Part shown: positions 16,688 to 23,576 of the stretch, one piece after another | Layout: every line of letters begins with the position of its first letter | How positions within the stretch are numbered: the stretch's first letter is position 1 | DNA from: Kiritimatiellia bacterium | GTDB taxonomy: Bacteria > Verrucomicrobiota > Kiritimatiellia > RFP12 > UBA1067 | NCBI GenBank assembly: GCA_017459225.1 | Contig: JAFUDL010000537.1 | Span: 1 to 46,591, forward strand | DNA: 46,591 bases | Reading direction: 5' to 3' | Program-made: the position numbers and the translations under genes | The notes under the pieces: generated by a model | Seen by the model: the letters and a program-made list of their open reading frames with translations, nothing else | What the model was told of the DNA's origin: nothing | The model's database searches: none

Positions 16688-16830
16688 GGGAGGTTTAAAA
16701 GTTTATAAGTTTGAAGGCTTCGAAGTATATGAGTTTCGGGGTTTGGGTGGTGGAGTTGATTGCAAATTGCTCTGCTTTGACGTATGTTTATTGCTTTCGC
16801 TGGTTGGAGTTTCGGAGTGTTGGAGGTTTT
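16688..16830. repeat. Degenerate octamer tract and inverted copy of the 1115-1150 repeat
   Basis: Positions 16690-16745 read as successive 8-base units such as AGTTTATA, AGTTTGAA, AGTTTCGG, GGTTTGGG. Positions 16791-16826 are the reverse complement of 1115-1150 at 33 of 36 bases. Confidence 0.55.
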
Positions 16831-16978
16831 AAAACTAAACTCCACAGTTGAATGTCTCACACAGAGGCGCAGAGAGGCAGAGGGCGAAGAGAAAGATCCA
16901 AAATCAGGAGGAAAAGTTAAAGCTATGGCAGGAAGGATCTCAAGAATCTCTTTCACCTTGCCTTAACTTCGTATTGCC

Positions 16979-17000
16979 CACAAATCTCAATTGTTCACAA
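16979..17000. repeat. Second copy of the 22-bp CACAAATCTC... repeat
   Basis: Identical over 22 bases to 8239-8260, same orientation, and includes ATTGTTCACAA. Confidence 0.7.
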
Positions 17001-17051
17001 TTGCCAAATACATATTTTTGAAGCAATTGGAAGACCACGAGTCCATGATAT

Positions 17052-17107
17052 GATGTGGCGAGGCCGCCTCGGCCTTGCTGCAAGGGCGATGGCGCTCTTG
17101 CCACATC
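17052..17107. repeat. GATGTGGC...GCCACATC hairpin repeat, copy 1
   Basis: GATGTGGC (17052-17059) and GCCACATC (17100-17107) form the ends of an imperfect palindrome with internal GGCCGCCTCGGCC. Related units lie at 17521-17552 and 17672-17732. Confidence 0.6.
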
Positions 17108-17286
17108 GGGTTTTGCAACTCAACTAACCTCTTCTGCCATTTGTGAACGATAACGATGTTATCAACATTTACATTCCCGTGCGCAGTGCGGGCGGCGGGC
17201 TAATGGTGAAAACAAACGCACCCGCTCAAAGCGGGATGACCAATCATCTCTGCGCTCTCCGCGCCTCTGTGTGAGATATGAGGTAA

Positions 17287-17401
17287 TGCAAAACCTCCAA
17301 AAACATCTCACGCCAAGTTCGCAAAGTACGCGAAGTTCTGTTTCATGGATGACTTTGCGAACTTAGCGGACTTTGCGTGAAACTAAAAAGCAGGTTTTGC
17401 A
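17287..17401. repeat. Long nested inverted repeat
   Basis: TGCAAAACCT (17287-17296) and AGGTTTTGCA (17392-17401) are perfect complementary ends. Inside, CACGCCAAGTTCGCAAAGT pairs with GACTTTGCGAAC...TTTGCGTGA with a few mismatches. GGTTTTGCAACT at the right end also occurs at 17109-17120. Confidence 0.6.
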
Positions 17402-17520
17402 ACTGGCTCAGAGGGTAAGTGGGGGATGGGAACGGGGACAGGAAGTGCATCGCAAAAATCAAATGCAGACATCATGGGCAATAAAGGAATTCGGAAAATT
17501 CCTTCAGAGGTGTCCTCGTA

Positions 17521-17552
17521 GATGTGCAAGGCCGAGGCGGCCTTGCCACATC
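17521..17552. repeat. GATGTGGC-family hairpin, copy 2
   Basis: A compact palindrome: GATGTGCAAGGCCG, AGGC, GGCCTTGCCACATC, nearly perfect stem of about 14 bp. Same family as 17052-17107. Confidence 0.65.
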
Positions 17553-17671
17553 GTGCATCGTGTGAGAAGGTTCACGCTGTGGGAAGGGGGGGGGATGGAC
17601 CTATGTTCAGTACAAGGCCGGGAACGGCATTGCTACATCATCGCACACATGAGAGGTAGTGGCCGTAACAC

Positions 17672-17732
17672 GATGTGGCAAGGGCGCCCCGCCCTCGCCC
17701 TTGTGGTAAGGCTAAGGTGGCGTTGCTACATC
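17672..17732. repeat. GATGTGGC-family hairpin, copy 3
   Basis: GATGTGGCAAGGGCG at 17672 and the related end GTTGCTACATC at 17722-17732 enclose GC-rich inverted segments (GGGCGCCCCGCCCTCGCCC). A further diverged half (GCATTGCTACATC) ends near 17640. Confidence 0.5.
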
Positions 17733-18084
17733 ATCCGTGCATGCGGGAGAGAAGGTAGCTGTAACACGCGATGTTGGCAAAACGAGGCTGCCGTGAGGAG
17801 GCGCACCAATGCGACAACTTATACAAGAGGATTTATCAACAGCAACTATAGAGTTAATAACATATACGTTATGCGTCACGGAAATTGAAGCAAAATTGCG
17901 TTTCCCCCTTTATTTACTGGGGATTGCAAAACATGGAGTCAAAATCAAGCCAAAAATATTAGATTTTTATTAAAAGTTGTCAACGGGTTATCTACAGATA
18001 TGAAACATTAAAATCTAGCCTAGTATATTAGATTTTTCATGCCGTTTTCATTATCGGCGAATGATTTCTGGGGGAGTTATGATA

Positions 18085-18210
18085 AGATGAAAATATCTTC
18101 AAGGATTTCTGTAGATTCTTTGGCGGCAGCGCCTACTCATCAGTGGACAAAGCCAACCAACTGTCCGTTACCGCTCCAGGTCCTCCCCATACCCTGGAGC
18201 GGGTTTTTTA
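18085..18210 (+). ncRNA. Candidate small structured RNA beside oriC
   Basis: Between a possible -10 box TATGAT (18078-18083) and a strong intrinsic terminator (18171-18210) lies about 120 nt with no reading frame of note but three further short hairpins: AAGAT/ATCTT near 18084-18099, GGCG-GCAG-CGCC near 18122-18133, and GGACA/TGTCC near 18145-18166. The -35 is poor. It does not show the SRP RNA, tmRNA, 6S or RNase P core motifs I know. No downstream plus-strand gene is close enough for it to be an attenuator leader. Confidence 0.35.
18171..18210 (+). terminator. Intrinsic terminator
   Basis: CCGCTCCAGG, a short loop, CCCTGGAGCGGG, then TTTTTTA: a perfect GC-rich stem of about 10 bp followed by a T-run on the plus strand. 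It ends a plus-strand transcript for which no protein gene is visible. Confidence 0.8.
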
Positions 18211-18246
18211 TTGTCACAGATAACAATTCGGAAAATCACGGACTTG

Positions 18247-18368
18247 GAGAATGTTGCCAATGTGGAAATGTTGCCAGTCCCAATGTTGCCAATTTCCAAT
18301 GTTGCCATTTGCAACATTTGCCCCTGTTGCAGCCGAAAGCCTCTGCCTCTCTGCGACTCTGCGTTAAA
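18247..18368. repeat. AATGTTGCCAAT tract and CTCTGCG repeat
   Basis: 18247-18325 consists of variants of AATGTTGCCAAT and shares a 17-base word with 13892-13908. 18345-18368 is another copy of the CTCTGCGTTAA-type repeat found at 3130-3149. Confidence 0.6.
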
Positions 18369-18408
18369 ATCCAAACGAGGAGTTTAGGGTAAACGTTATT
18401 ATTTCTAC

Positions 18409-18447
18409 GCACTAGACACTATACACTATATTCCCTAATCCCTGAGT
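18409..18447. repeat. Degenerate 7-base tandem repeat at the Nudix gene end
   Basis: Successive units ACACTAT, ACACTAT, ATTCCCT, AATCCCT run across the Nudix stop codon (18419) into its last codons. Confidence 0.55.
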
Positions 18448-18862
18448 CTGTCTCTTTCGTGAAGAAATTCTTCATGACGGGGGGAAGGATGTTGGCTGTA
18501 TCTAGGTTGTCAAGGGGACACCATTCGAAGTCAATCCAGTCCTCGGCGGCTTCTGCCGCTGTTTCTGGCGGAACCTCCATACGATACACGAGGTTGATTT
18601 CGGCGTGGGGCTTCCCGTGCTGAATGAAGGAGTTTTCCACGACGCCGAGAAGGGGGCCGACGGTGGCGTCCACATTCATCTCCTCCTTCATCTCGCGCGC
18701 GAGGGCCTGGCGGCCCGTCTCGCCGAACTCGATGTGTCCGCCGGGAAGGTAGGTTGTGGCGCCGCCCTTAGCGCGGCAGAGAAGCGCCCTGCCGTTCTGC
18801 ACGCACACGCCGCGGGCGATCGTCTCGATGCCCGCCAATTCGTATTCAGGAAAGTTGCTCAT
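18419..18862 (-). CDS. Nudix hydrolase
   Basis: The product (147 aa) is a compact Nudix-fold pyrophosphatase. The Nudix box is visible at about residues 41-63: GGHIEFGE, seven residues, REMKEE, with the final conserved Gly replaced by Met. The glutamates that bind Mg are kept, so the enzyme should be active on a nucleoside diphosphate linked to some X; the substrate is not predictable. Start ATG at 18862 is 6 bases from a perfect TATAAT with no Shine-Dalgarno. The last residues (IREYSV) are encoded by the heptamer repeat. It is the one minus-strand gene on the right side of the candidate origin and is divergent from the patatin gene. Confidence 0.85.
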   Translation of the reverse strand: MSNFPEYELAGIETIARGVCVQNGRALLCRAKGGATTYLPGGHIEFGETGRQALAREMKEEMNVDATVGPLLGVVENSFIQHGKPHAEINLVYRMEVPPETAAEAAEDWIDFEWCPLDNLDTANILPPVMKNFFTKETDSGIREYSV

Positions 18863-18868
18863 GGAGGA

Positions 18869-18874
18869 ATTATA
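18869..18874 (-). promoter_or_regulatory. -10 box TATAAT of the Nudix gene
   Basis: A perfect TATAAT on the minus strand, 6 bases before the ATG at 18862, so the ATG would be base +1. Confidence 0.6.
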
Positions 18875-18926
18875 TCAAATCTCCGCGGAGAGTGCGACAC
18901 ATGCAAAAAGAATTTGCAAAGCGCAA

Positions 18927-18956
18927 TTGACAAGCGGCGCACAGGGAATGTAAACT
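18927..18956 (+). promoter_or_regulatory. Sigma70-type promoter of the patatin operon
   Basis: A perfect TTGACA (18927-18932), 18 bases, TAAACT (18951-18956). The transcript would have a leader of about 30 nt with GAGGTG just before the ATG at 18995. Confidence 0.7.
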
Positions 18957-18994
18957 ATTGGCACTGAAACACAAGAAACTGCATTGAGGTGTAG

Positions 18995-19810
18995 ATGAGC
19001 AGGAAAACAAAGATTGGCCTGGCGCTTGGCTCGGGCGGCGCGCGCGGACTCGCCCATCTGGGCGTCTTGGCGCGCTTGAACGAGTGGGGCGTCAAGTTGC
19101 ACTGTGTGGCGGGCACGTCCATCGGCGCGATCATGGGCGCCATCTACGCTTCGGGCGCCGTGGACAAGGCGATTGCCTGGGCCGAGCGCCTCGACTGGGC
19201 CGGCGCGGCGACTCTCTTTGCTGAGATAAACATGCCCGTCACCGGCTTCTTCACCGGCAGGCGAGTGGAGGAGCGACTGCGTAAGTTCATTCCATACGGC
19301 GACTTCTCGGAGTCGCCCGTTCCGCTGGCGACTGTTGCCACCGACATCGTGACAGGCGAGGAGGTGGTGCTGCGTACGGGCGACATGATGGAGGGAGTGC
19401 GCGCAAGCTATGCGATTCCAGGAGTGTTCACGCCGGTGGAGCGCGACGGGCGTCAGCTTGTGGACGGAGGGCTTGTGAATCCTCTGCCGATATCGGTGTG
19501 CCGCGAGCTCGGCGCGGATGCTGTGATCGCGGTGGACATCAATCTCAGGAAGGGTCCACCCGGATATCGCCGCACGAAGAAGTCGCTCAAGATCATGGAG
19601 ATACTCGCCAACACCATCAGCATCCTCGAGAACGAAGTCACCCGAGGCACCCTTGCCGCCCAGGCTCCTGACGTGTGCGTCCAGCCTGCGGTGGGCGACA
19701 TCTTCACGCTCGACTTCTTGACCGCCCGCACAGCCATTGAGGCAGGCTATGCAGCAGCCGACGAGCGACGCGCCGAGATCGAGGCGCTTGTGGAAGGGCG
19801 GACAAGTTGA
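18995..19810 (+). CDS. Patatin-like phospholipase, RssA/NTE-type
   Basis: The product (271 aa) is a Ser-Asp dyad acyl hydrolase. GLALGSGGARGLAHLGVL (residues about 5-22) has the oxyanion-hole GGxRG loop. GTSIG (about 43-47) is the nucleophile elbow with Ser45, and LVDGGLVNPLP (about 155-165) gives the catalytic Asp in DGG. Length and layout match the small bacterial RssA/YchK group, presumed cytoplasmic or membrane-associated lipases of unclear substrate. It has its own promoter and a Shine-Dalgarno (GAGGTG). Its TGA shares a base with the ATG of the exonuclease gene, so the two are coupled. Confidence 0.88.
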   Translation: MSRKTKIGLALGSGGARGLAHLGVLARLNEWGVKLHCVAGTSIGAIMGAIYASGAVDKAIAWAERLDWAGAATLFAEINMPVTGFFTGRRVEERLRKFIPYGDFSESPVPLATVATDIVTGEEVVLRTGDMMEGVRASYAIPGVFTPVERDGRQLVDGGLVNPLPISVCRELGADAVIAVDINLRKGPPGYRRTKKSLKIMEILANTISILENEVTRGTLAAQAPDVCVQPAVGDIFTLDFLTARTAIEAGYAAADERRAEIEALVEGRTS

Positions 19811-20391
19811 TGGTGGATGCGGCAGATTTCGGCGTGGCGCGATTCGTGGCGATCGACTTCGAGACGACCGGCTCGGTGAAGGGCTGGCCGAACGAGCCTT
19901 GGCAGGTCGGATTCGTCGAGATCGGAAGGGAAGGGCCGGTGGCGGGTTCACAGCGCGAGCATCTTCTCAAGACAGCGCCGGAGCGTCCGTTCTCGCCGCG
20001 CGCGCCGGGAAGATGGGCGCAGCTTCGCGGCGAGCTCGCGGCGGCGCCGGCGTTTATGGACGTGTGGCCAGAACTAGCATCCAGCCTCGTAGGCGTGCCG
20101 CTCGTGGCGCACAACGCCTCGACCGAACGCACCATACTAGAGAAGCGTGCGCCGCTCACGCGGTTTGGTCCGTGGGTTGATACACTCCGCATCGTGCGCA
20201 GGTTCTGGCCGCTGATGGAGTCCTTTGCGCTCGGCGACGTTGTGCGCACGTTCGGCCTTCAGGCGCAGGTGGACGCGCTCTGCCCGGGACGCGTCTGGCA
20301 CGACGCCCTCTACGACGCTTGTGCATGCGCGGTGCTGTTCTGCCATGTGCGCCGTCTCGCGCCGATGTGGATGGAGGTGTGCGGTGCTTGA
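19810..20391 (+). CDS. DnaQ-like 3'-5' exonuclease
   Basis: The product (193 aa) is a DEDDh-type exonuclease. Motif I is AIDFETTG (Asp and Glu near residues 16 and 18), motif II is LVAHNASTE (conserved His-Asn in place with the Asp position replaced by Ser/Thr-Glu), and motif III is WHDALYDACACA (His and Asp). It resembles free-standing DNA polymerase III epsilon-like proteins used in repair or RNA processing. The change at motif II makes full activity less certain. The start is ATG 19810, overlapping the patatin stop by one base; a TTG lies one codon upstream. Its last 8 bases overlap the next gene. Confidence 0.75.
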   Translation: MVDAADFGVARFVAIDFETTGSVKGWPNEPWQVGFVEIGREGPVAGSQREHLLKTAPERPFSPRAPGRWAQLRGELAAAPAFMDVWPELASSLVGVPLVAHNASTERTILEKRAPLTRFGPWVDTLRIVRRFWPLMESFALGDVVRTFGLQAQVDALCPGRVWHDALYDACACAVLFCHVRRLAPMWMEVCGA

Positions 20392-21313
20392 GAGCCTTCT
20401 GGTAGTTGCGCGGCAGGTGGCCGTTCTCTTCGCGCTGATGGGTGTGGGATATGTCTGCAACAAAAGGCGCGTGCTAACGGAGACAACGGTGAAGGGACTC
20501 GTGGAGGTGCTGCTGGTGGTGGTCACTCCGTGTGTGATCGTGCATGCGTTCCAGCGTCCGTACGATCGTCATCTTCTGCAGGGGTTAGGCTGGGCGCTAG
20601 GTATCGCCGTCCTGTCGCATGCGCTCGGCATGGTTGCGAGTTTGTGCTTTCGCTCGGCGGAGCTGGCACGTCGCAGCGTGTTGCGCTTTGCCGTCACTTT
20701 CTCGAATGCGGGCTTCATGGGGATCCCGCTAGAACAGGCGCTTCTGGGAAGCGACGGCGTGTTCTTCGGCGCTGTGTATGTGGCGGTGTTCAATGTGTTG
20801 TGCTGGAGCTGGGGGCTGGTGACGATGTGCGGAAGCGCGAAGGAAGTGAGCACACGTACGCTCTTCGTGAACCCGGGAACGCTGGGCATTGCGTGCGGGC
20901 TGCCGTTCTTCCTCTTCTCGGTGACGCTTCCGGAGGCAGTGGGAGAGCCGGTGAAGATGCTTGCGGATCTCAATACGCCGCTTGCGATGATCGTGATCGG
21001 GTACTATCTCGCCGAGGCGTCGTTCGGAGCGGTGCTGCGCTGCGGCGCGGCGTACGCGGTGGCGTTCCTGCGACTTGTGGCGTTGCCGTGTGCGGTGCTG
21101 GGAACGGTGTGGCTGTGCAGTCCGCCCGACGGCACGATGGCCGTGGCGCTCGTCACCGCGTCGAGCGCGCCCGTGGCGGCGCTCACCACGGTCTTCGCCG
21201 CGAAGTACAGCCGCGACGTGCCGCTTTCCGTGGGGATCGTCTCTGGCACCACTCTCCTTTCGCTTGTCACCATGCCGCCGATCGTCGGCCTCGCCATGTG
21301 GCTTTTCAAGTAA
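20384..21313 (+). CDS. AEC family (auxin efflux carrier-like) transporter
   Basis: The product (309 aa) is an inner-membrane carrier with about 10 hydrophobic segments. VLFALMGVGYVCNKRRVLTE at the N-terminus, then RFAVTFSNAGFMGIPLEQAL with the FxNxGFMGxP signature, and near the C-terminus ASSAPVAALTTVFAAKY, are hallmarks of the AEC/BART fold. Members export or import organic acids; the substrate here is unknown. The start is GTG at 20384, preceded by GGAGG 8 bases upstream and overlapping the exonuclease gene; the frame further upstream is only the overlap with that gene. Confidence 0.85.
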   Translation: MLESLLVVARQVAVLFALMGVGYVCNKRRVLTETTVKGLVEVLLVVVTPCVIVHAFQRPYDRHLLQGLGWALGIAVLSHALGMVASLCFRSAELARRSVLRFAVTFSNAGFMGIPLEQALLGSDGVFFGAVYVAVFNVLCWSWGLVTMCGSAKEVSTRTLFVNPGTLGIACGLPFFLFSVTLPEAVGEPVKMLADLNTPLAMIVIGYYLAEASFGAVLRCGAAYAVAFLRLVALPCAVLGTVWLCSPPDGTMAVALVTASSAPVAALTTVFAAKYSRDVPLSVGIVSGTTLLSLVTMPPIVGLAMWLFK

Positions 21314-21334
21314 AGCCGCGCGTTCACTCTGCAA

Positions 21335-21363
21335 TTGCATTCTGCGGCGAAATAGGTTATACT
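21335..21363 (+). promoter_or_regulatory. Promoter of the oxidoreductase/epimerase operon
   Basis: TTGCAT (21335-21340), 17 bases, TATACT (21358-21363). The leader contains AAGAAAGG as Shine-Dalgarno before the ATG at 21399. Confidence 0.65.
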
Positions 21364-21398
21364 GTCTGACACGCAAAACCATAAGAAAGGCTTGACGC

Positions 21399-22553
21399 AT
21401 GAAAAAACTCAAGATGGGCATGGTGGGCGGCGGCATCGGCGCCTTCATCGGAGAAGTACACCGCAAGGCGGCGCGCATGGACGGCGGCGTGGAATTCGTC
21501 GCGGGCGCGTTCGACATTGATCCTGAGAAGTCGCTCGAGCAGGGGCGCATTCTCGGTGTGGATCCGAAGCGCACGTACCGCACGTACGACGAGATGATCA
21601 AGGCGGAGCTCGCGCTGCCGAAGGGCGAGCGCGTGGACTTCATCTCGATCTGCACTCCGAACCACACCCACTTCCCCATCGCGAAGGCGTGCCTTGAGGC
21701 CGGCTTCAACGTGATGTGCGAAAAGCCCATGACGCTCACCGTGGAGCAGGCGCTCGAGCTCGACGCGCTCGTGAAGAAGACGAAGCTCACGTTCGGCCTC
21801 ATGCACACGTACACCGGCTACCCGATGGTGAAGCTCGCCCGCGACATGGTGAAGGCGGGCGACCTCGGCAAGATCCGCAAGGTGGTGGTGCAGTATCCGC
21901 AGGGCTGGCTCTTCAAGCTCACCGGCAAGGAGAACATGCAGGCCTCGTGGCGCACCGACCCGAAGCGCAGCGGCCGCGCCGGCTGCATGGGCGACATCGG
22001 AACGCATGCGGCGAACCTCGCCGAGTTCGTGACCGGCCTCAGGATCACCGAGGTGCTCGCGGACCTCACCATCTTCGTGAAGGGACGCAAGCTCGACGAC
22101 GACGGCAACGTGCTCTTCCACATGGAGAAGGGCGCCAAGGGCGTCCTCACCGCCTCCCAGATCGCCCCCGGCGAGGAGAACGACCTCCACATCTGGGTCT
22201 ATGGCGAGAAGAAGGCCCTTGCATGGTATCAGGAGAATCCCAACTATCTGCGCGTGTTCGACCAGGAGGCTCCCGAGCAGGTGTGGAAGCGCGGCAACGG
22301 GTATGTGGGCACGAAGAGCGCGAGCGCAGTCCGCTGCACTCGCACGCCGAGCGGCCACCCGGAGGCGTTCCTCGAGGCGTTCGCCAACAACTACTGCAAC
22401 TTCTGCGACACGATCCGCGCGAAGATGGAGAAGAGGAAGCCCACGGCGCTCGAGCTCGACTTCCCTGGAATCATCGACGGCGTGCGCGGCATGAAGTTCA
22501 TCGACGCGGTGTGCGACTCGTCCGAGCAGGGCAACGTATGGAAGAAGATCTGA
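21399..22553 (+). CDS. Gfo/Idh/MocA family oxidoreductase (cytoplasmic)
   Basis: The product (384 aa) has the N-terminal Rossmann fold (GMVGGGIGAFIGEVHRKA, residues about 7-24), the family motif CTPNHTHFPIAKACLEAGFNV, and EKPMTLT with the conserved Lys of the EKP motif. GCMGDIGTHAANL in the C-terminal half is the typical substrate-domain motif with the catalytic-type His. No signal peptide. It would oxidise or reduce a sugar or cyclitol with NAD(P). It leads a three-gene cassette with an epimerase-like TIM barrel and a Tat-exported second family member, suggesting that all act on one sugar. Confidence 0.88.
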   Translation: MKKLKMGMVGGGIGAFIGEVHRKAARMDGGVEFVAGAFDIDPEKSLEQGRILGVDPKRTYRTYDEMIKAELALPKGERVDFISICTPNHTHFPIAKACLEAGFNVMCEKPMTLTVEQALELDALVKKTKLTFGLMHTYTGYPMVKLARDMVKAGDLGKIRKVVVQYPQGWLFKLTGKENMQASWRTDPKRSGRAGCMGDIGTHAANLAEFVTGLRITEVLADLTIFVKGRKLDDDGNVLFHMEKGAKGVLTASQIAPGEENDLHIWVYGEKKALAWYQENPNYLRVFDQEAPEQVWKRGNGYVGTKSASAVRCTRTPSGHPEAFLEAFANNYCNFCDTIRAKMEKRKPTALELDFPGIIDGVRGMKFIDAVCDSSEQGNVWKKI

Positions 22554-22564
22554 GGAGGAGAGCA

Positions 22565-23557
22565 ATGGCGAGAAAAGTGACGATATTCACCGGCCAGTGG
22601 GCGGACCTTCCGTTCGAGACCGTGTGCGAGAAGATGGCGGCGATCGGCTACGACGGCCTTGAGATCGCCACGTGGGGCGACCATCTCGACATCGAGAAGG
22701 CCGCGAAGTCCAAGGCCTACTGCGACGAACGCAAGGCGACGCTCGCGAAGAACGGCCTTGGGTGCTGGGCGATCGGAACGCACCTCACCGGGCAGCTCGT
22801 GTGCGACGTCTACGACGTCCGCCACGACCAGTTCGCGCCCGCGTCGGTGCGCGGCAAGCCGAAGGAGATGCGCGCGTGGGCGGTGAAGACGATGAAGCTC
22901 GCCGCCAAGGCCGCGAAGAACATGGGCGCGGGCGTTGTGACCGGCTTCACCGGCTCGCCCATCTGGCCCTACCTCTACAGCTTCCCGCCCACGTCCCCGC
23001 AGATGGTGGCCGAAGGATACAAGACCTTCGCGAAGGCGTGGAAGCCGATCCTCGACGTGTTCGCCGACTGCGGCGTGAAGTTCGCGCTCGAGGTGCATCC
23101 CACCGAGATCGCGTTCGACACGGCGTCAGCCCAGCGCGCGCTTGAGGCGGTCGACGGCCATCCCGCGTTCGGATTCAACTTCGACCCGTCGCACCTCGGC
23201 TACCAGGGCGTCGACTACGTGAAGTTCATCCGCACGTTCAAGGACCGCATCTTCCACGTGCACATGAAGGACGCCTGGTGGGGCCACGGCGACGGAACGG
23301 TGGGCGTGTTCGGCGGCCACGTGGACTTCGGCGACGCGCGCAGGTACTGGGACTTCCGCTCGCTCGGACACGGCGACGTGAAGTTCGAGGACATCATCGT
23401 GGCGCTCAACGACGTGGGCTACCAGGGTCCGCTCTCCGTCGAGTGGGAGGACGGCCGCATGGACCGCTTCCACGGCGCGAAGGAGTCGTGCGAGTTCGTG
23501 CGCAAGGTCGATTTCGCGCCTTCCACTCTCGCCTTCGACGGCGCGTTCGAGCAGTAG
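22565..23557 (+). CDS. Sugar phosphate isomerase/epimerase-like TIM barrel protein
   Basis: The product (330 aa) belongs to the xylose isomerase-like/AP endonuclease 2 superfamily. Metal-ligand segments expected for the fold are visible: FALEVHPTEIAFD (Glu), FGFNFDPSHLGYQG (Asp, His), FHVHMKDAWW (His), and LSVEWED (Glu). The start ATG at 22565 follows GAGGAGGAG, a strong Shine-Dalgarno, 11 bases after the previous stop; the longer frame from 21716 only shadows the upstream gene. Together with the two flanking oxidoreductases it probably forms a sugar interconversion route, perhaps through a 3-keto sugar. Confidence 0.85.
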   Translation: MARKVTIFTGQWADLPFETVCEKMAAIGYDGLEIATWGDHLDIEKAAKSKAYCDERKATLAKNGLGCWAIGTHLTGQLVCDVYDVRHDQFAPASVRGKPKEMRAWAVKTMKLAAKAAKNMGAGVVTGFTGSPIWPYLYSFPPTSPQMVAEGYKTFAKAWKPILDVFADCGVKFALEVHPTEIAFDTASAQRALEAVDGHPAFGFNFDPSHLGYQGVDYVKFIRTFKDRIFHVHMKDAWWGHGDGTVGVFGGHVDFGDARRYWDFRSLGHGDVKFEDIIVALNDVGYQGPLSVEWEDGRMDRFHGAKESCEFVRKVDFAPSTLAFDGAFEQ

Positions 23558-23576
23558 CGGAGGCGCAGATCAGTAC

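Larger units (their letters stand above)
16650..18418. other. oriC: Candidate replication origin region (oriC), about 1.8 kb without convincing genes
   Basis: No open reading frame here resembles a known protein. The stretch holds three DnaA-box-like 9-mers one base from TTATCCACA: TTATCAACA at 17159-17167 and 17833-17841, and TTATCTACA at 17988-17996. The last two flank an AT-rich zone (17940-18040) with a 13-base direct repeat ATATTAGATTTTT at 17956-17968 and 18025-18037, a plausible unwinding element. The region is upstream of mnmG, a gene that borders oriC in many bacteria, is 1.2-2.7 kb from the parS-like cluster, and marks a change in gene direction (mostly minus to the left, all plus from 18995). 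It also contains several hairpin repeats and a possible small RNA. dnaA itself is not in the window. Confidence 0.6.

Noticed and set aside
17373..17888. 171-codon open frame in the mnmG upstream region
   Set aside because: It runs through hairpin repeats and DnaA-box-like sites, has no ribosome-binding site or promoter, and its product (Arg/Trp-rich, irregular) resembles no protein.
18085..18210. SRP RNA, tmRNA or 6S RNA
   Set aside because: None of the conserved cores (for example GGTCCGGAAGGAAGC of SRP RNA) is present.
18039..18392. 117-codon open frame on the plus strand
   Set aside because: It covers the candidate small RNA, an intrinsic terminator and the AATGTTGCC repeats, so it cannot be a normal gene.
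21716..22564. N-terminal extension of the epimerase-like protein
   Set aside because: Arg/His-rich shadow of the upstream oxidoreductase; the strong Shine-Dalgarno supports the start at 22565.
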